Part shown: positions 27,755 through 36,434 of the stretch, piece after piece
How the letters are laid out: the number at the start of each line of letters is the position of its first letter
How positions within the stretch are numbered: position 1 is the first letter of the stretch
Source of the DNA: G963691835 sp963691835
GTDB taxonomy: Bacteria; Pseudomonadota; Alphaproteobacteria; Thalassobaculales; Thalassobaculaceae
NCBI GenBank assembly: GCA_963691835.1
Contig: OY829383.1
Span: 3,100,001-3,164,000, forward strand
Length of the DNA stretch: 64,000 bases
Direction of reading: 5' to 3'
Position numbers and translations under genes: made by a program
Notes under the pieces: generated by a model
Told to the model about the DNA's origin: nothing
The model's input: only the letters and a program-made list of their open reading frames with translations
The model's database searches: none

Positions 27755-28831
27755 ATGCTTGAAACCATCCTGCGATCCGCTGTCGCCGCCAGTGTCGGTG
27801 CGGTCGTCGGCCTTGCCGCCTTGGCGCCGCCGCCGGTCCAGGCGGCGGAGTACACGCTCCGTGCCACAGCCAACTCAAACGAGAACGACGAGGACTACGA
27901 CGGCCTGATCGTCTTCAAGGACTTTGTCGAAAGCCGATCCAATGGCGCCATCGAGGTGGAGTTGTTCATTGGCACACAGCTCTGCTCGAAAGGGGCGGAG
28001 TGCCTGCAGGGCATCGCGGACGGATCCATCGACATCTACATCTCGACGAGCGGCGGGGCGGCTGGCGCATTCCCTTACGTCCAGGTGCTGGACCTGCCCT
28101 ATCTGCTCCGTGATGACCGGATCGCCGAGGAAGTCCTGAGTGGTGATTTCACGCGGACACTGCGGGATCTCATTCTATCGGACAGCGGTGGGACCATCCG
28201 TCTGATGACGATCGGCAACACCGGCGGTTGGCGGAACTTCGCCAACACCAAGCGCGTGGTGAAGGCGCCAGGCGATATGGATGGCCTCAAGATCCGGACC
28301 GTGGTCGCCGATCTGCCGCAGGAACTGGTGAAGGCGCTCGGTGCCAGCCCAACGCCGATCCCGTGGCCGGAACTCTTCACGTCGTTTCAGACGGGCGTCG
28401 TCGACGGCTCGAAGAACGGCATCACTGACATCATGAACATGAAGTTCCCCGATGCCGGTCTGAAGTATGTGACCCTCGACGGACACGCCTATATGGGCGC
28501 GCTTTGGTGGATGAACGACAGCCGGTTCCGGTCCATGCCCGAAGATCTCCGCCGGGTTGTCGTCGACGGTTTCGCCGCGCTTCAGCAAGCGACCTTTGCA
28601 TCCCCGAAGCGGAAATCAATCCAGGCCTACCAGGATTTCGTCGCAGGGGGCGGCAGTCTCTATGTGCCGACCCCGGCCGAGAAAGCGGCGTTCAAGGAGG
28701 CGGCGGCTCCGGTCTACGACTGGTTCAAGTCCAACATTCCCAACGGCCAGACGGTTTTCGACGCACTCGCCGATGCGGCTGCTGAGGCCGAGAAGAAGAT
28801 CGATGGTGCTGCGGCCAAGGATCTCAATTGA
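27755..28831 (+). CDS. dctP: TRAP transporter substrate-binding protein (DctP-type)
   Basis: Periplasmic receptor of the importer, 358 residues with a signal peptide cleaved near PVQAAEYTL. The conserved Arg that usually binds the ligand carboxylate is in LKIRTVVADL, and the nearby PTPIPWPELFTSFQTGVVDG matches DctP proteins. This argues for an organic acid ligand. The fumarylacetoacetase-family hydrolase 460 bp beyond, on the other strand, may handle a related acid, but this is only positional. Confidence 0.93.
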   Translation: MLETILRSAVAASVGAVVGLAALAPPPVQAAEYTLRATANSNENDEDYDGLIVFKDFVESRSNGAIEVELFIGTQLCSKGAECLQGIADGSIDIYISTSGGAAGAFPYVQVLDLPYLLRDDRIAEEVLSGDFTRTLRDLILSDSGGTIRLMTIGNTGGWRNFANTKRVVKAPGDMDGLKIRTVVADLPQELVKALGASPTPIPWPELFTSFQTGVVDGSKNGITDIMNMKFPDAGLKYVTLDGHAYMGALWWMNDSRFRSMPEDLRRVVVDGFAALQQATFASPKRKSIQAYQDFVAGGGSLYVPTPAEKAAFKEAAAPVYDWFKSNIPNGQTVFDALADAAAEAEKKIDGAAAKDLN

Positions 28832-28847
28832 AGCCTAAAATAAACGA

Positions 28848-28874
28848 AACCGGTGACCTTTGCGGGTCACCGGT
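28848..28874 (-). terminator. Bidirectional hairpin between dctP and a small minus-strand gene
   Basis: A perfect 10-bp stem (ACCGGTGACC with GGTCACCGGT) around a 7-nt loop. Read on the minus strand it is followed by a T-rich stretch (TTCGTTTATTTTAG), so it best terminates the small minus-strand gene; on the plus strand it lies 17 bp after dctP but without a T-run. Confidence 0.65.
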
Positions 28875-28901
28875 GCCCAACCCGGTTGGCTGTAAGAGAA
28901 C

Positions 28902-29156
28902 TCAGCCCCAGACGAGGCCGGTCTTGGTTTGGCCGCTTTTCGTCGCGACGTGATCTTCCGCCAAAGTCTTGGCACGGCTTGAGCACGCGAACTTCTCGAA
29001 CATAGTCAGTTCGTTGTAGTGCGGACGCAGACGATCTTCCGAGAGACCTTCAATCACGGAGTCCCGAAGGTTGTCTTTACGCTTCGAATCCCGTTCGACG
29101 ATCTCGAACATGGCCCGAGCGAGGATGTCCAATGCCTCATCCATCATTGTCACCAT
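28902..29156 (-). CDS. Small hypothetical protein (84 residues)
   Basis: Soluble, charged, probably helical protein (DEALDILARAMFEIVERDSK); the start could be the GTG at 29156 or one of the following ATG codons (29147, 29144). No domain recognised. A hairpin with a T-rich tail lies just beyond its stop, supporting a real transcription unit. The region upstream (29157-29294) is AT-rich and may hold its promoter. Confidence 0.5.
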   Translation of the reverse strand: MVTMMDEALDILARAMFEIVERDSKRKDNLRDSVIEGLSEDRLRPHYNELTMFEKFACSSRAKTLAEDHVATKSGQTKTGLVWG

Positions 29157-29294
29157 ACGCCGTTACCATTTGATTCATATACCATTCTAGCTATGTATGA
29201 CAAGTGTCTAAAATTGAAGACGTCACACTTCACATCCTGTTATGCAATTAGAAGACATCTCTAGTCATTGTTCGAGTCTTTATTTTGAGTCTCA

Positions 29295-30281
29295 TCACCT
29301 CGCAGGCACAACTTGTTGATCTATCGTGCCGAAAATATTGTTTCCGCCTGAATCTGACATTGAGAGGGTTATCCGGTCCCCAAAGGACATGAACGGAGTC
29401 TTTGGCGTGCCCGACTCGATGGTTTCGATCATCCGGATTTCGGCGATGCAGGACCACCCATGCGCCTGATCAGAGTTCGAAACCGTACCCGATCCGATGA
29501 CCGTTCCCGCCTTCAGGGGGCGGGTCTTGGCCGCGTGGGCGATCAGGGTGGGGAAATCGAACGTCATATCAACCCCCGCATCCGTCCAGCCGACCTTTTC
29601 CCCGTTCAGGGTCGAGATCAGCGCCCCGTGAAGTTTACCGCCGTCCCATGCATCCCCGAGCGCATCGGGCGTCACGGCAACCGGTGAGAACGCGGTCGGC
29701 GGCTTGCCGTGGACAAATCCAAAGCCCTTGGACAGCTCCGCCGGGATCAGACCGCGAAGGCTTACATCATTGACCAGCATGACGAGCTTGATGTGGGCAC
29801 CTGCGTCATCGGCACTGACGCCCATTGGGACGTCATCAACGATGACCGCAACCTCGCCTTCGAAGTCGATACCCCACGCTTCCGACCCGGCAATGATATC
29901 GTCCCTCGGGCCCAGAAAGCCGTCGGAGCCGCCCTGGTACATCAGCGGATCCGACCAAAAGCTTTCCGGCAGAGCGACGCCGCGCGCCTTCCGAACAAGT
30001 TCCACGTGGTTCACATAGGCCGACCCGTCCAGCCACTGATAGGCGCGGGGCAGCGGCGATGCCATGGACGCTTCATCGAACGCGGCGATGCCGGATGTCG
30101 CGCCATTCCCGAGCGCCTCTGCCGCACGCTTCAGTGCGGGTTCTGCTGTATCCCACTGTTCCAGCGCAGCTTGGAGTGTCGGGGCGATCTCGGGCACTGG
30201 GCGGCAGAGGCTCAAGTCATCCGATACGACAATCAGAGTACCGTCGCGCCCCCCGGATTTAAGTGACCCTAGTTTCATCAT
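29295..30281 (-). CDS. Fumarylacetoacetate hydrolase family protein
   Basis: 328 residues from the ATG at 30281 (a second ATG follows directly) with AAGGGG upstream. An N-terminal domain of about 75 residues precedes the FAH barrel, where the metal ligands are suggested by WGIDFEGEVAVIVDDVP, and KGFGFVHGKPPTAFSP is typical. Members cleave carbon-carbon bonds or hydrate/decarboxylate acids from aromatic breakdown. The exact reaction is open. No aromatic-degradation genes surround it; a MarR-type gene lies just upstream on the same strand. Confidence 0.87.
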   Translation of the reverse strand: MMKLGSLKSGGRDGTLIVVSDDLSLCRPVPEIAPTLQAALEQWDTAEPALKRAAEALGNGATSGIAAFDEASMASPLPRAYQWLDGSAYVNHVELVRKARGVALPESFWSDPLMYQGGSDGFLGPRDDIIAGSEAWGIDFEGEVAVIVDDVPMGVSADDAGAHIKLVMLVNDVSLRGLIPAELSKGFGFVHGKPPTAFSPVAVTPDALGDAWDGGKLHGALISTLNGEKVGWTDAGVDMTFDFPTLIAHAAKTRPLKAGTVIGSGTVSNSDQAHGWSCIAEIRMIETIESGTPKTPFMSFGDRITLSMSDSGGNNIFGTIDQQVVPAR

Positions 30282-30347
30282 CCGACCCCTTGGCAGTCCC
30301 GCAGACACCATTTTTGGCGGCCGCAGACGGCGTGTCCAGCGGGAAAC

Positions 30348-31307
30348 TCAGCACAGGGAAAGCCGCCAAGTCTCGCCGACCAGATCAACACCGAAACTGT
30401 GGTGCGGCTCAGAAGCTACACACTCAAATCCAAAGGATTGGTAAAGATGGCGTGCGGCAAGAAGGGTGTCGTTGGTCCACAGTGTCACCGCGCGGTACCC
30501 AAGACCTCTTGCCTCCTCAATGCAGGTCCCTACCAGAAGGCGGCCGACGCCAAGACCACGCGCGGCGGGATCAACGATCAGCATGCGAAGCTTCGCGTCT
30601 CCCTCCGAGCCCTCGACAAGGAATACCGACCCGACCGGGGAGCCTCTATGTTCCGCGATCCAGCAGCGCTCCCTCTCGGGTTTGAAGTCACGCACGAAGG
30701 TTGCGGCGATGCCCGCGACAAAACCCTCAAAGGAGGCGTCCCATCCGAACTCCTCCGTGTAGATGCGACCGTGTGCTGAAACGACCCAGCCGAGATCTCC
30801 CGGCCGGTGCGGACGCAGTTTCACCGGGGTTTGTTGTTCGGGGTCCTGACCGTGGTCCAGCAGCCGGTCCGCCGTTTTCAGAGCCTCGGCAAGGGTGAGC
30901 CGGTTCTCGGCGGTGAGCGGCGCCAACATGGCTTCTGCATCCGCCTGGGAGGTGCTGTCCAGGTCACCGAACACCGTTTGCCCGGCCTCCGTTAGCGTGA
31001 ATCTGGATGACCGGCCATCGCTGGGGGACGGGCTGCGTGTGACAAGGCCGTCTGCTTCAAATTTGGTGAGAAGCCTTGTCACGTAGCCCGCGTCGAGGCG
31101 CAGGCCGCGGCGGAGAGACAGCGCTGTCAGGCCCTCTGAAGCTGCCAGTTCGAAAAGCACCCGGCACTGGGTGAGGGAGTACGGTGACCGCAACAGGCCT
31201 TCTTCCAACACGCCGATCCGTTGCGTATGGCTGCGGTTGAATGCCCGCAAGGCCTGCGCGACGCTTTGGATGTCCATTTGGTCGGACGAGAATGATGACG
31301 CGGTCAT
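30348..31307 (-). CDS. MarR-type regulator fused to GNAT acetyltransferase
   Basis: A one-chain fusion of about 319 residues. The N-terminal MarR winged helix (about 20-140, with AASEGLTALSLRRGLRLDAGYVTRLL-like helices and RSPSPSDGRSSRFTLT wing) is followed by a GNAT domain (about 165-310) with the acetyl-CoA loop ARGLGVGRLLV. Fusions of this kind are known in bacteria, but the acetyl acceptor is unknown. The start is uncertain: ATG 31307 and 31277 both lack good ribosome binding sites, and the frame's first codon (31328) lies in the operator. A perfect palindrome immediately upstream implies autoregulation. Confidence 0.85.
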   Translation of the reverse strand: MTASSFSSDQMDIQSVAQALRAFNRSHTQRIGVLEEGLLRSPYSLTQCRVLFELAASEGLTALSLRRGLRLDAGYVTRLLTKFEADGLVTRSPSPSDGRSSRFTLTEAGQTVFGDLDSTSQADAEAMLAPLTAENRLTLAEALKTADRLLDHGQDPEQQTPVKLRPHRPGDLGWVVSAHGRIYTEEFGWDASFEGFVAGIAATFVRDFKPERERCWIAEHRGSPVGSVFLVEGSEGDAKLRMLIVDPAARGLGVGRLLVGTCIEEARGLGYRAVTLWTNDTLLAARHLYQSFGFECVASEPHHSFGVDLVGETWRLSLC

Positions 31308-31322
31308 GCATGTAGCATAGGA

Positions 31323-31349
31323 AAACAATTTGACTGAGTCAAATTGTTT
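31323..31349. promoter_or_regulatory. Perfect 27-bp palindrome, probable MarR operator
   Basis: Arms AAACAATTTGACT and AGTCAAATTGTTT flank a single central base, with no mismatch over 13 bp per arm. It lies 16 bp upstream of the MarR-GNAT start codon at 31307 and 32 bp from the end of the PilZ gene. MarR dimers bind such symmetric AT-rich sites, so this is most likely the site of autorepression. No T-run follows, so it is not a typical terminator. Confidence 0.75.
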
Positions 31350-31381
31350 AAGCCGCCGCTGGCCTGGCGCTCATCGGCACC

Positions 31382-31777
31382 CTATTCCAGGCCGCGAACC
31401 CGCCGTTTCATCGCTTGTTCCTCGGTGAGGTTCCGGAGGGCATCTCCCGGGAAAATGACACTCAGCACGGTCCGTGCGTACTCGTCGCTGTCCCGGGTGA
31501 GCTCGGCGATATCCTCGTCATCGACCAGAAGCCGAACCCGAAGACCCTCCGCATTCGCTTGGACCACTTCGAAGTTAAGGTCACGGTTGGTGCCCTTGAG
31601 ACGAATACGGCCGTTCGTCGATGCCACATTCGAGAAGTCGCCCTCCGCAAACAGCCCTTCGACGGACGCGTTCTTGAAGCGAAGCAGGCCAACGAAGTCG
31701 GCACCAAAGCGGACCTGGGCGTCCACATTCATGATGGATCGTGGGAAGGCGCGGCGTTCGGTCTCTTCAGGGTCCAT
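31382..31777 (-). CDS. PilZ domain protein (c-di-GMP receptor)
   Basis: 131 residues. The two PilZ binding motifs are present: RxxxR in ERRAFPR at residues 8-12 and [DN]xSxxG as NASVEG near residue 36. It should bind cyclic di-GMP and act as an adaptor in the cytoplasm. An EAL/GGDEF protein encoded at 48.5 kb could set the signal level, but no direct link is visible. No partner gene adjoins it. Confidence 0.82.
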   Translation of the reverse strand: MDPEETERRAFPRSIMNVDAQVRFGADFVGLLRFKNASVEGLFAEGDFSNVASTNGRIRLKGTNRDLNFEVVQANAEGLRVRLLVDDEDIAELTRDSDEYARTVLSVIFPGDALRNLTEEQAMKRRVRGLE

Positions 31778-31855
31778 TTGGGTCCTCGTCCATCAGCACG
31801 ATTGACGTGCGGAACTATATCGACTGCCATCGGGCAGACCAGAAAAACATCATCG

Positions 31856-32686
31856 CTATACGGGTTTTTCTCCCGCCAGTGTCACACGATGCATGAGGCG
31901 CCGATAGCCGTGATAGTCGTTTATGGGATTATGCTGCGTCGCACGGTTGTCCCAAAAGGCAACGGTCCCCGGCGCCCACATCAGTCTGCATGTGAATTCT
32001 GATTGAATCTGATGTTGGAAGAGGTATTCGAGAAGGCCTTCGCTCTCCGCTTCCGTCCATCCGTCGAACCGCTCTGTATGGGCGACGTTCACGTAGAGTG
32101 CCTTGCGCCCTGTCTCCGGATGCGTGCGGGCAACCGGATGCCGGGCCATCAACTCATCGCCTTTCTTTCCCACCGAGGCGTGCTTCATCATGTCCGTGCG
32201 GGTCTGCTGCACCCTTGATTTTCCGGATATGCTCACCCCTATAAGGCCGTCCAGGAGCGCGCGAAGACCGTCCGACAGCGTCTCCCAGGCGAGGTATTGA
32301 TTGGCGAACTCCGTGTCTCCGCTGTGAGGCGGGACCTCCAGCGCGTACAGGATCGTCCCCATCGGCGGGACCGCCTGATACGTGGTGTCCGAATGCCAGA
32401 TGCCACCGAAGTTGCTGCGGTCCTCTTCCCGTTTCAGGATCGGCGTAATCTCGGGAAACCCGTCCAGGCCCTTGACGAAAGGATAGGCCACCGGCTCGCC
32501 AAAGCGGCGGGCGAGATCGAGCTGCTGCTGTGGCGCCAGCGTCTGATCCCGAAAGACGATCACCAGATGATCCAACAGGGCTTTCCGAAGCTCGGCGATC
32601 GTTGCGTCGGAATGTGGTTGTGCCAGATCTATGCCGCCGATTTCGGCCCCAATGGAGCCGGACAAAGGTTTGATGGTAAGGCCCAT
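31856..32686 (-). CDS. TauD/TfdA-family Fe(II)/2-oxoglutarate dioxygenase
   Basis: 276 residues from an ATG at 32686 with GGAGG 7 bp upstream. The iron ligands are H98 and D100 (in GIWHSDTTY) and H266 (in LMHRVTLAG). The WDNRATQHNP segment near the end is typical of TauD. Members hydroxylate taurine, herbicides, sulfate esters and other acids; the substrate is unknown. It lies 17 bp after a 2-hydroxyacid dehydrogenase gene in the same direction, so the two likely act in one catabolic route. Confidence 0.9.
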   Translation of the reverse strand: MGLTIKPLSGSIGAEIGGIDLAQPHSDATIAELRKALLDHLVIVFRDQTLAPQQQLDLARRFGEPVAYPFVKGLDGFPEITPILKREEDRSNFGGIWHSDTTYQAVPPMGTILYALEVPPHSGDTEFANQYLAWETLSDGLRALLDGLIGVSISGKSRVQQTRTDMMKHASVGKKGDELMARHPVARTHPETGRKALYVNVAHTERFDGWTEAESEGLLEYLFQHQIQSEFTCRLMWAPGTVAFWDNRATQHNPINDYHGYRRLMHRVTLAGEKPV

Positions 32687-32703
32687 GGCCCAGCCTCCGG
32701 TCT

Positions 32704-33747
32704 CTAGGTGCGGTTCTGCTCGTGGAGCCGGGCCAGTTTGGCTTGGAAAGCCGGTGCATCGACAACGTCGCGGTTCACGATGTTCTTTGGTGCTTCGCCG
32801 GTGCGCACCGCACGGACCGCGTCGGCATTGATCAGCCCCATGGTTTCGAACATCTGATCGGTCCACCCGAGCGCGTGGGGGGCGCAGATCAGCGTGTCCA
32901 ACGCGAGGATCGGATCGTCGGCGGATGGCGGCTCCGGATCGAAGACGTCAATCGCCGCCCCCGCGATCCGCCGCTCCACGAGGGCACCATAGAGCGCATT
33001 CTGGTCGACGACCGGCCCCCGGCTCGTATTGATCAGGTACGCGGAGGGTTTCATCTTCGCGATGCCCTCCCGGCTTCCGATGCCCCGCGTCGCGTCGGTT
33101 AAGGGGCAATTGAAGGTCAGAAAGTCCGACTCCGAGAAAACCGCATCAAGGCTCACCAACTCGATGCCCAACTCGGCAGCCAACGCCTGATCGACATAGG
33201 GGTCATGGGCGATCATCCGGACGTCGAACGGCTTTAACAGGCGGAACATTTCCGCGCCGATGTTACCAATGCCGACGGAGCCGACGGTCCGCCCAACCAG
33301 GCCGGTGCCGTGAAAGTCGAGCCGCGCGGGCCAGCCCAGCGAGCCGGTCCGCGTGATCCGGTCTTTTTCCATGAGCCGGTGAGCAAGTGCCAGAATGAAC
33401 GTGACCAGCGCGCTTGCCATGGGCCGCCGGACGGCGTCGGGTGTCATGGTCAGGGCAACGCCTGCCGCCGTGCAGGCGGGGACGTCGATGGTGTCGTATC
33501 CCACCCCCATCCGGGCGATCAGGGTCAACCTGTCCACACCCGCTAACGTCTCCGGGGTCACCCGTTCGCCCATCAGCACGACCGCGTCAAAGTCGTGGAC
33601 ATCGTCAGCTGACAACACGCCCCGGCGCGGCATGGTCTCCAGCGTCATCCCCTCGGTGCCAAGCGGGCTCAAATCACAGCTCGGAAAGGTGGCTTTCCCA
33701 TCCGGCCGCGTGAAATCGCCGCTCAGGCCGACCCGGAAGTCCGACAT
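32704..33747 (-). CDS. D-isomer-specific 2-hydroxyacid dehydrogenase
   Basis: NAD(P)-dependent oxidoreductase, 347 residues. The nucleotide-binding motif is GSVGIGNIG, and the catalytic Arg, Glu and His are in NTSRGPVVD, DVFDPEPP and CAPHALGWTD. It reduces a 2-keto acid or oxidises a D-2-hydroxy acid. First gene of a short operon with the TauD-family dioxygenase downstream. Phosphonate dehydrogenase and formate dehydrogenase belong to the same superfamily, so the substrate cannot be set from sequence alone. Confidence 0.9.
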   Translation of the reverse strand: MSDFRVGLSGDFTRPDGKATFPSCDLSPLGTEGMTLETMPRRGVLSADDVHDFDAVVLMGERVTPETLAGVDRLTLIARMGVGYDTIDVPACTAAGVALTMTPDAVRRPMASALVTFILALAHRLMEKDRITRTGSLGWPARLDFHGTGLVGRTVGSVGIGNIGAEMFRLLKPFDVRMIAHDPYVDQALAAELGIELVSLDAVFSESDFLTFNCPLTDATRGIGSREGIAKMKPSAYLINTSRGPVVDQNALYGALVERRIAGAAIDVFDPEPPSADDPILALDTLICAPHALGWTDQMFETMGLINADAVRAVRTGEAPKNIVNRDVVDAPAFQAKLARLHEQNRT

Positions 33748-33820
33748 GTTTCCCCCAATGACGGTTTGCTTTTTTCACATCATAGGACGGATCGAGGACG
33801 GCTTTGAATGCCCAATGGAC

Positions 33821-34681
33821 TCAGGTGTCGTGAAGCATGATCCCAGACACGCCCGCCCGCTTCCGTATCTCTTCGGCATTTACGCCGGCGTCTCGCAGCG
33901 CGCCGATCGAGACCGCACCTGTCCGTTTGGACAACCGCTTTCCGCCATCGTCCGCGAGGAGGCCGTGGTGATGCCACTCCGGTACTGGAAGATCGAGCAA
34001 TGCCTGGAGAAGCCGGTGCACATGGGTCGTCGTGAACAGATCGTTCCCCCGCGTCACCAGCGTTGCCCCTTGCGTGGCATCGTCCAATGTGACCGCCAGA
34101 TGGTAGCTGGTCCGCACGTCCTTCCGGGCAAGGACAACGTCCCCGAACATCTCCGGTTGGGCGTCCTGCCACCCGGCCGACCTGTCATACCAGCGAAGCG
34201 CTCCGGTTCGCGCGACCGCTCGCGCCATTCGGAGCCGGAGCGCAAAGGGCTCACCCTCGTCGATCCGCCGGTCCCGTTCTCCGGGGTCCATGAGCTGATC
34301 GGTGTCGACGATGACCGGCCCTTCCGGACCCTGCTCGGGGACGAGATGAGGGGCGCTCAATGCCTCTGACAGGCCCCGCCGCGTGAAGATGCAGGGATAG
34401 AGGAGGTCCATGTCCTCCAGCCGTTGGAGAGCCTTCTCGTAGTCGGCCATGTGCTCGGACTGACGGCGAACGGGCTCCGGCCAGGACAGGCCGAGCCAGG
34501 ACAGATCGTCCAGGATCGCCGCCTCGAAGGCCGGCCGGCACCGTCCCGTATCGATGTCCTCGATCCGCAGGAAGAACCTGCCGTCTGCTGCTTCAGCATA
34601 CTTTGCCGCGAAGAATGCCGAATAGACATGACCGAGATGGAGATTGCCTGTCGGGCTCGGAGCGAAGCGTGTGATCACCAT
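33821..34681 (-). CDS. gluQ: Glutamyl-Q tRNA(Asp) synthetase
   Basis: 286 residues starting at the ATG of MVITRFAPSPTG. It is a truncated glutamyl-tRNA synthetase that attaches Glu to queuosine in tRNA(Asp). HIGH motif NLHLGH and KMSKS-type KRLSKRTG are intact. The zinc site of the E. coli enzyme (Cys-x-Cys, Tyr, Cys) is largely missing: the region reads YPCIFTRRG with one Cys, and the later YxxxC segment is replaced by PVIVDTDQL. The anticodon-binding domain is absent, as expected for this family. Confidence 0.92.
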   Translation of the reverse strand: MVITRFAPSPTGNLHLGHVYSAFFAAKYAEAADGRFFLRIEDIDTGRCRPAFEAAILDDLSWLGLSWPEPVRRQSEHMADYEKALQRLEDMDLLYPCIFTRRGLSEALSAPHLVPEQGPEGPVIVDTDQLMDPGERDRRIDEGEPFALRLRMARAVARTGALRWYDRSAGWQDAQPEMFGDVVLARKDVRTSYHLAVTLDDATQGATLVTRGNDLFTTTHVHRLLQALLDLPVPEWHHHGLLADDGGKRLSKRTGAVSIGALRDAGVNAEEIRKRAGVSGIMLHDT

Positions 34682-34830
34682 GCCTCCGCTGTTGCACATG
34701 GCGTTGGCGCGATCAAGAGACGGCGGGTGACCGCAAGTGACCTGCCGGACCTCAGCCGCTACAGTGCGCGGCCTTCCGGGCGGCCACGGCCAAACCCGGC
34801 CCAGAGATCATCCGCTGCAGGAGAAACCAG

Positions 34831-35499
34831 ATGACCGAGCTTACCGGCCCCGCCTTCCAACCGACCAGCGGGGTGACGAAGGCGCTCGTAGTCCTTCTGC
34901 ACGGTCTTGGCGCCGATGGAAACGATCTGATCGGACTGGCGCCGGTGCTCGCACCCCATCTTCCGGATACGGCGTTCATTGCGCCGGATGCGCCCCAGGC
35001 CTGTGACATGGCGCCCTTCGGCCGACAATGGTTCAGCCTGCAGGATCGCGATCCGGGGGTCATGCTTGCCGGTGCTCAGGGTGCAGCGCCGGTGTTGGAT
35101 GCATTCCTCGACAGGGAGCTGGAAAGGACAGGACTTACCGCGGACCGGCTGGTTCTAGTCGGCTTCTCTCAAGGCACGATGATGTCCTTGTTCGTGGGCC
35201 CGCGCCGGGCGGAGAAGATTGCCGGCATCGTTGGGTTCTCCGGCGCGTTGCTGGCCCCCGACCTGCTGGCGTCGGAGAAGAGGTCGGCTCCGGACGTGGC
35301 CCTCATTCATGGGGATGCGGATGAGATTGTGCCTGTCGCGGCTCTGCCAGCAGCGGTCGATGGGCTGCAAGCCGCCGGAATATCAGTGCGTTCTGCGATT
35401 CGACCCGGTCTCGGGCACTCGATCGATAACGAGGGTTTGGGGCTCGCACTCGGTTTCATTCACGAAGTGCTTGGTATGGAAGGGCAAACCCAGGAATAG
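34831..35499 (+). CDS. Phospholipase/carboxylesterase-type alpha/beta hydrolase
   Basis: 222 residues. The nucleophile Ser is in LVGFSQGTMM, Asp in HGDADEIVP and His in GLGHSID, a full triad. LVVLLHGLGADGNDL forms the oxyanion hole. This is the YpfH/EstB-like short-chain esterase family, acting in the cytoplasm on ester substrates. Preceded by GGAGAAACC. It is a single-gene unit divergent from gluQ. Confidence 0.9.
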   Translation: MTELTGPAFQPTSGVTKALVVLLHGLGADGNDLIGLAPVLAPHLPDTAFIAPDAPQACDMAPFGRQWFSLQDRDPGVMLAGAQGAAPVLDAFLDRELERTGLTADRLVLVGFSQGTMMSLFVGPRRAEKIAGIVGFSGALLAPDLLASEKRSAPDVALIHGDADEIVPVAALPAAVDGLQAAGISVRSAIRPGLGHSIDNEGLGLALGFIHEVLGMEGQTQE

Positions 35500-35710
35500 C
35501 GCCCATCGACCGGAGGTTTGTAGAGCGGCGCGAATTTCTGTAACACTATCTTGATACCGATCCGCATACGGATTGGGCAAAGCGTGACTTATCGCTGCAT
35601 TGGGAACGGCTGTTCCGGGAACAAGAACTAGATGTTGTGTTTCGTGCCAACTCATCGAAGGACACCCCTCCACCCGTTCAGGGTGCGGTGAGGGATGGGG
35701 GAGTGATGTG

Positions 35711-36298
35711 ATGACTGCTGCTCTGGACAACTCCCCCGCCCTGGTTCTGAACGCTGATTTCCGACCCCTCAGCTATTTCCCGCTTTCGCTTTGGTCATGG
35801 CAGGACTCCATCAAGGCTGTGTTCCTTGACCGGGTAACCATCCTCTCCGAATACGACACGGCAGTCCGGTCCCCCAGCTTCGAGATGAAGTTGCCGAGTG
35901 TGATCGCACTGAAGGAGTACGTTCCGCAAAGCCGCCGGCCGGCCTTCACCCGCTTCAACGTGTTCCTGCGGGACCGCTTCAGCTGCCAGTATTGCGATGA
36001 GCGTTTCCCGACGCAGGAATTGACTTTCGATCATGTGATTCCCCGGTCCCGCGGGGGTGGGACGAACTGGGAAAACGTCGTTACGGCGTGTTCGGACTGT
36101 AATCTCAGGAAAGGCAACAAGATGCCGCGCGAGATCGGTATGACCCCGATCAATACGGCACGGCAGCCAACCACCTACGAGCTCCAAGAGAACGGACGCG
36201 CCTTCCCGCCCAACTACCTTCATGAGAGTTGGCGCGATTATCTCTACTGGGACAGCGAACTGGACCAGGATCCCTTCGACGCCGTTCCCGCGTTCTAG
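35711..36298 (+). CDS. HNH endonuclease domain protein
   Basis: 195 residues from the ATG at 35711, behind GGGGGAG; the open frame extends to 35600 without support. The HNH core has zinc ligands CQYC and CSDC, the DH pair in TFDHVIPRSRGGG and NWENVV. This compact version is common as a lone chromosomal gene in alphaproteobacteria and its role there is not settled. Its TAG stop codon is the first base triplet of the adjacent palindromic repeat element. Confidence 0.87.
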   Translation: MTAALDNSPALVLNADFRPLSYFPLSLWSWQDSIKAVFLDRVTILSEYDTAVRSPSFEMKLPSVIALKEYVPQSRRPAFTRFNVFLRDRFSCQYCDERFPTQELTFDHVIPRSRGGGTNWENVVTACSDCNLRKGNKMPREIGMTPINTARQPTTYELQENGRAFPPNYLHESWRDYLYWDSELDQDPFDAVPAF

Positions 36299-36434
36299 AG
36301 CGAAATCAGCGGCTGTTGAATCACAGCGTGATTCAACAGCCGCTGTGAATTTCCTTCTAAAACAAATAGATAGAGCAGATTCACGCGCAATGATAGGCGC
36401 ACGAAGTGATCCGATCAGCGCGCGATCTGCTCTA
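36296..36434. repeat. Composite palindromic repeat element with TAGAGC ends
   Basis: The 139 bp between two convergent genes consist of two palindromic units. Unit one holds a perfect 17-bp stem (36308-36324 with 36328-36344) around a 3-nt loop. Unit two (36371-36434) has perfect 10-bp terminal inverted repeats, TAGAGCAGAT and ATCTGCTCTA. The outer TAG at each end serves as the stop codon of the HNH gene and of the GNAT gene. The structure resembles short interspersed palindromes of alphaproteobacteria and may also act as a bidirectional terminator. Confidence 0.72.
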
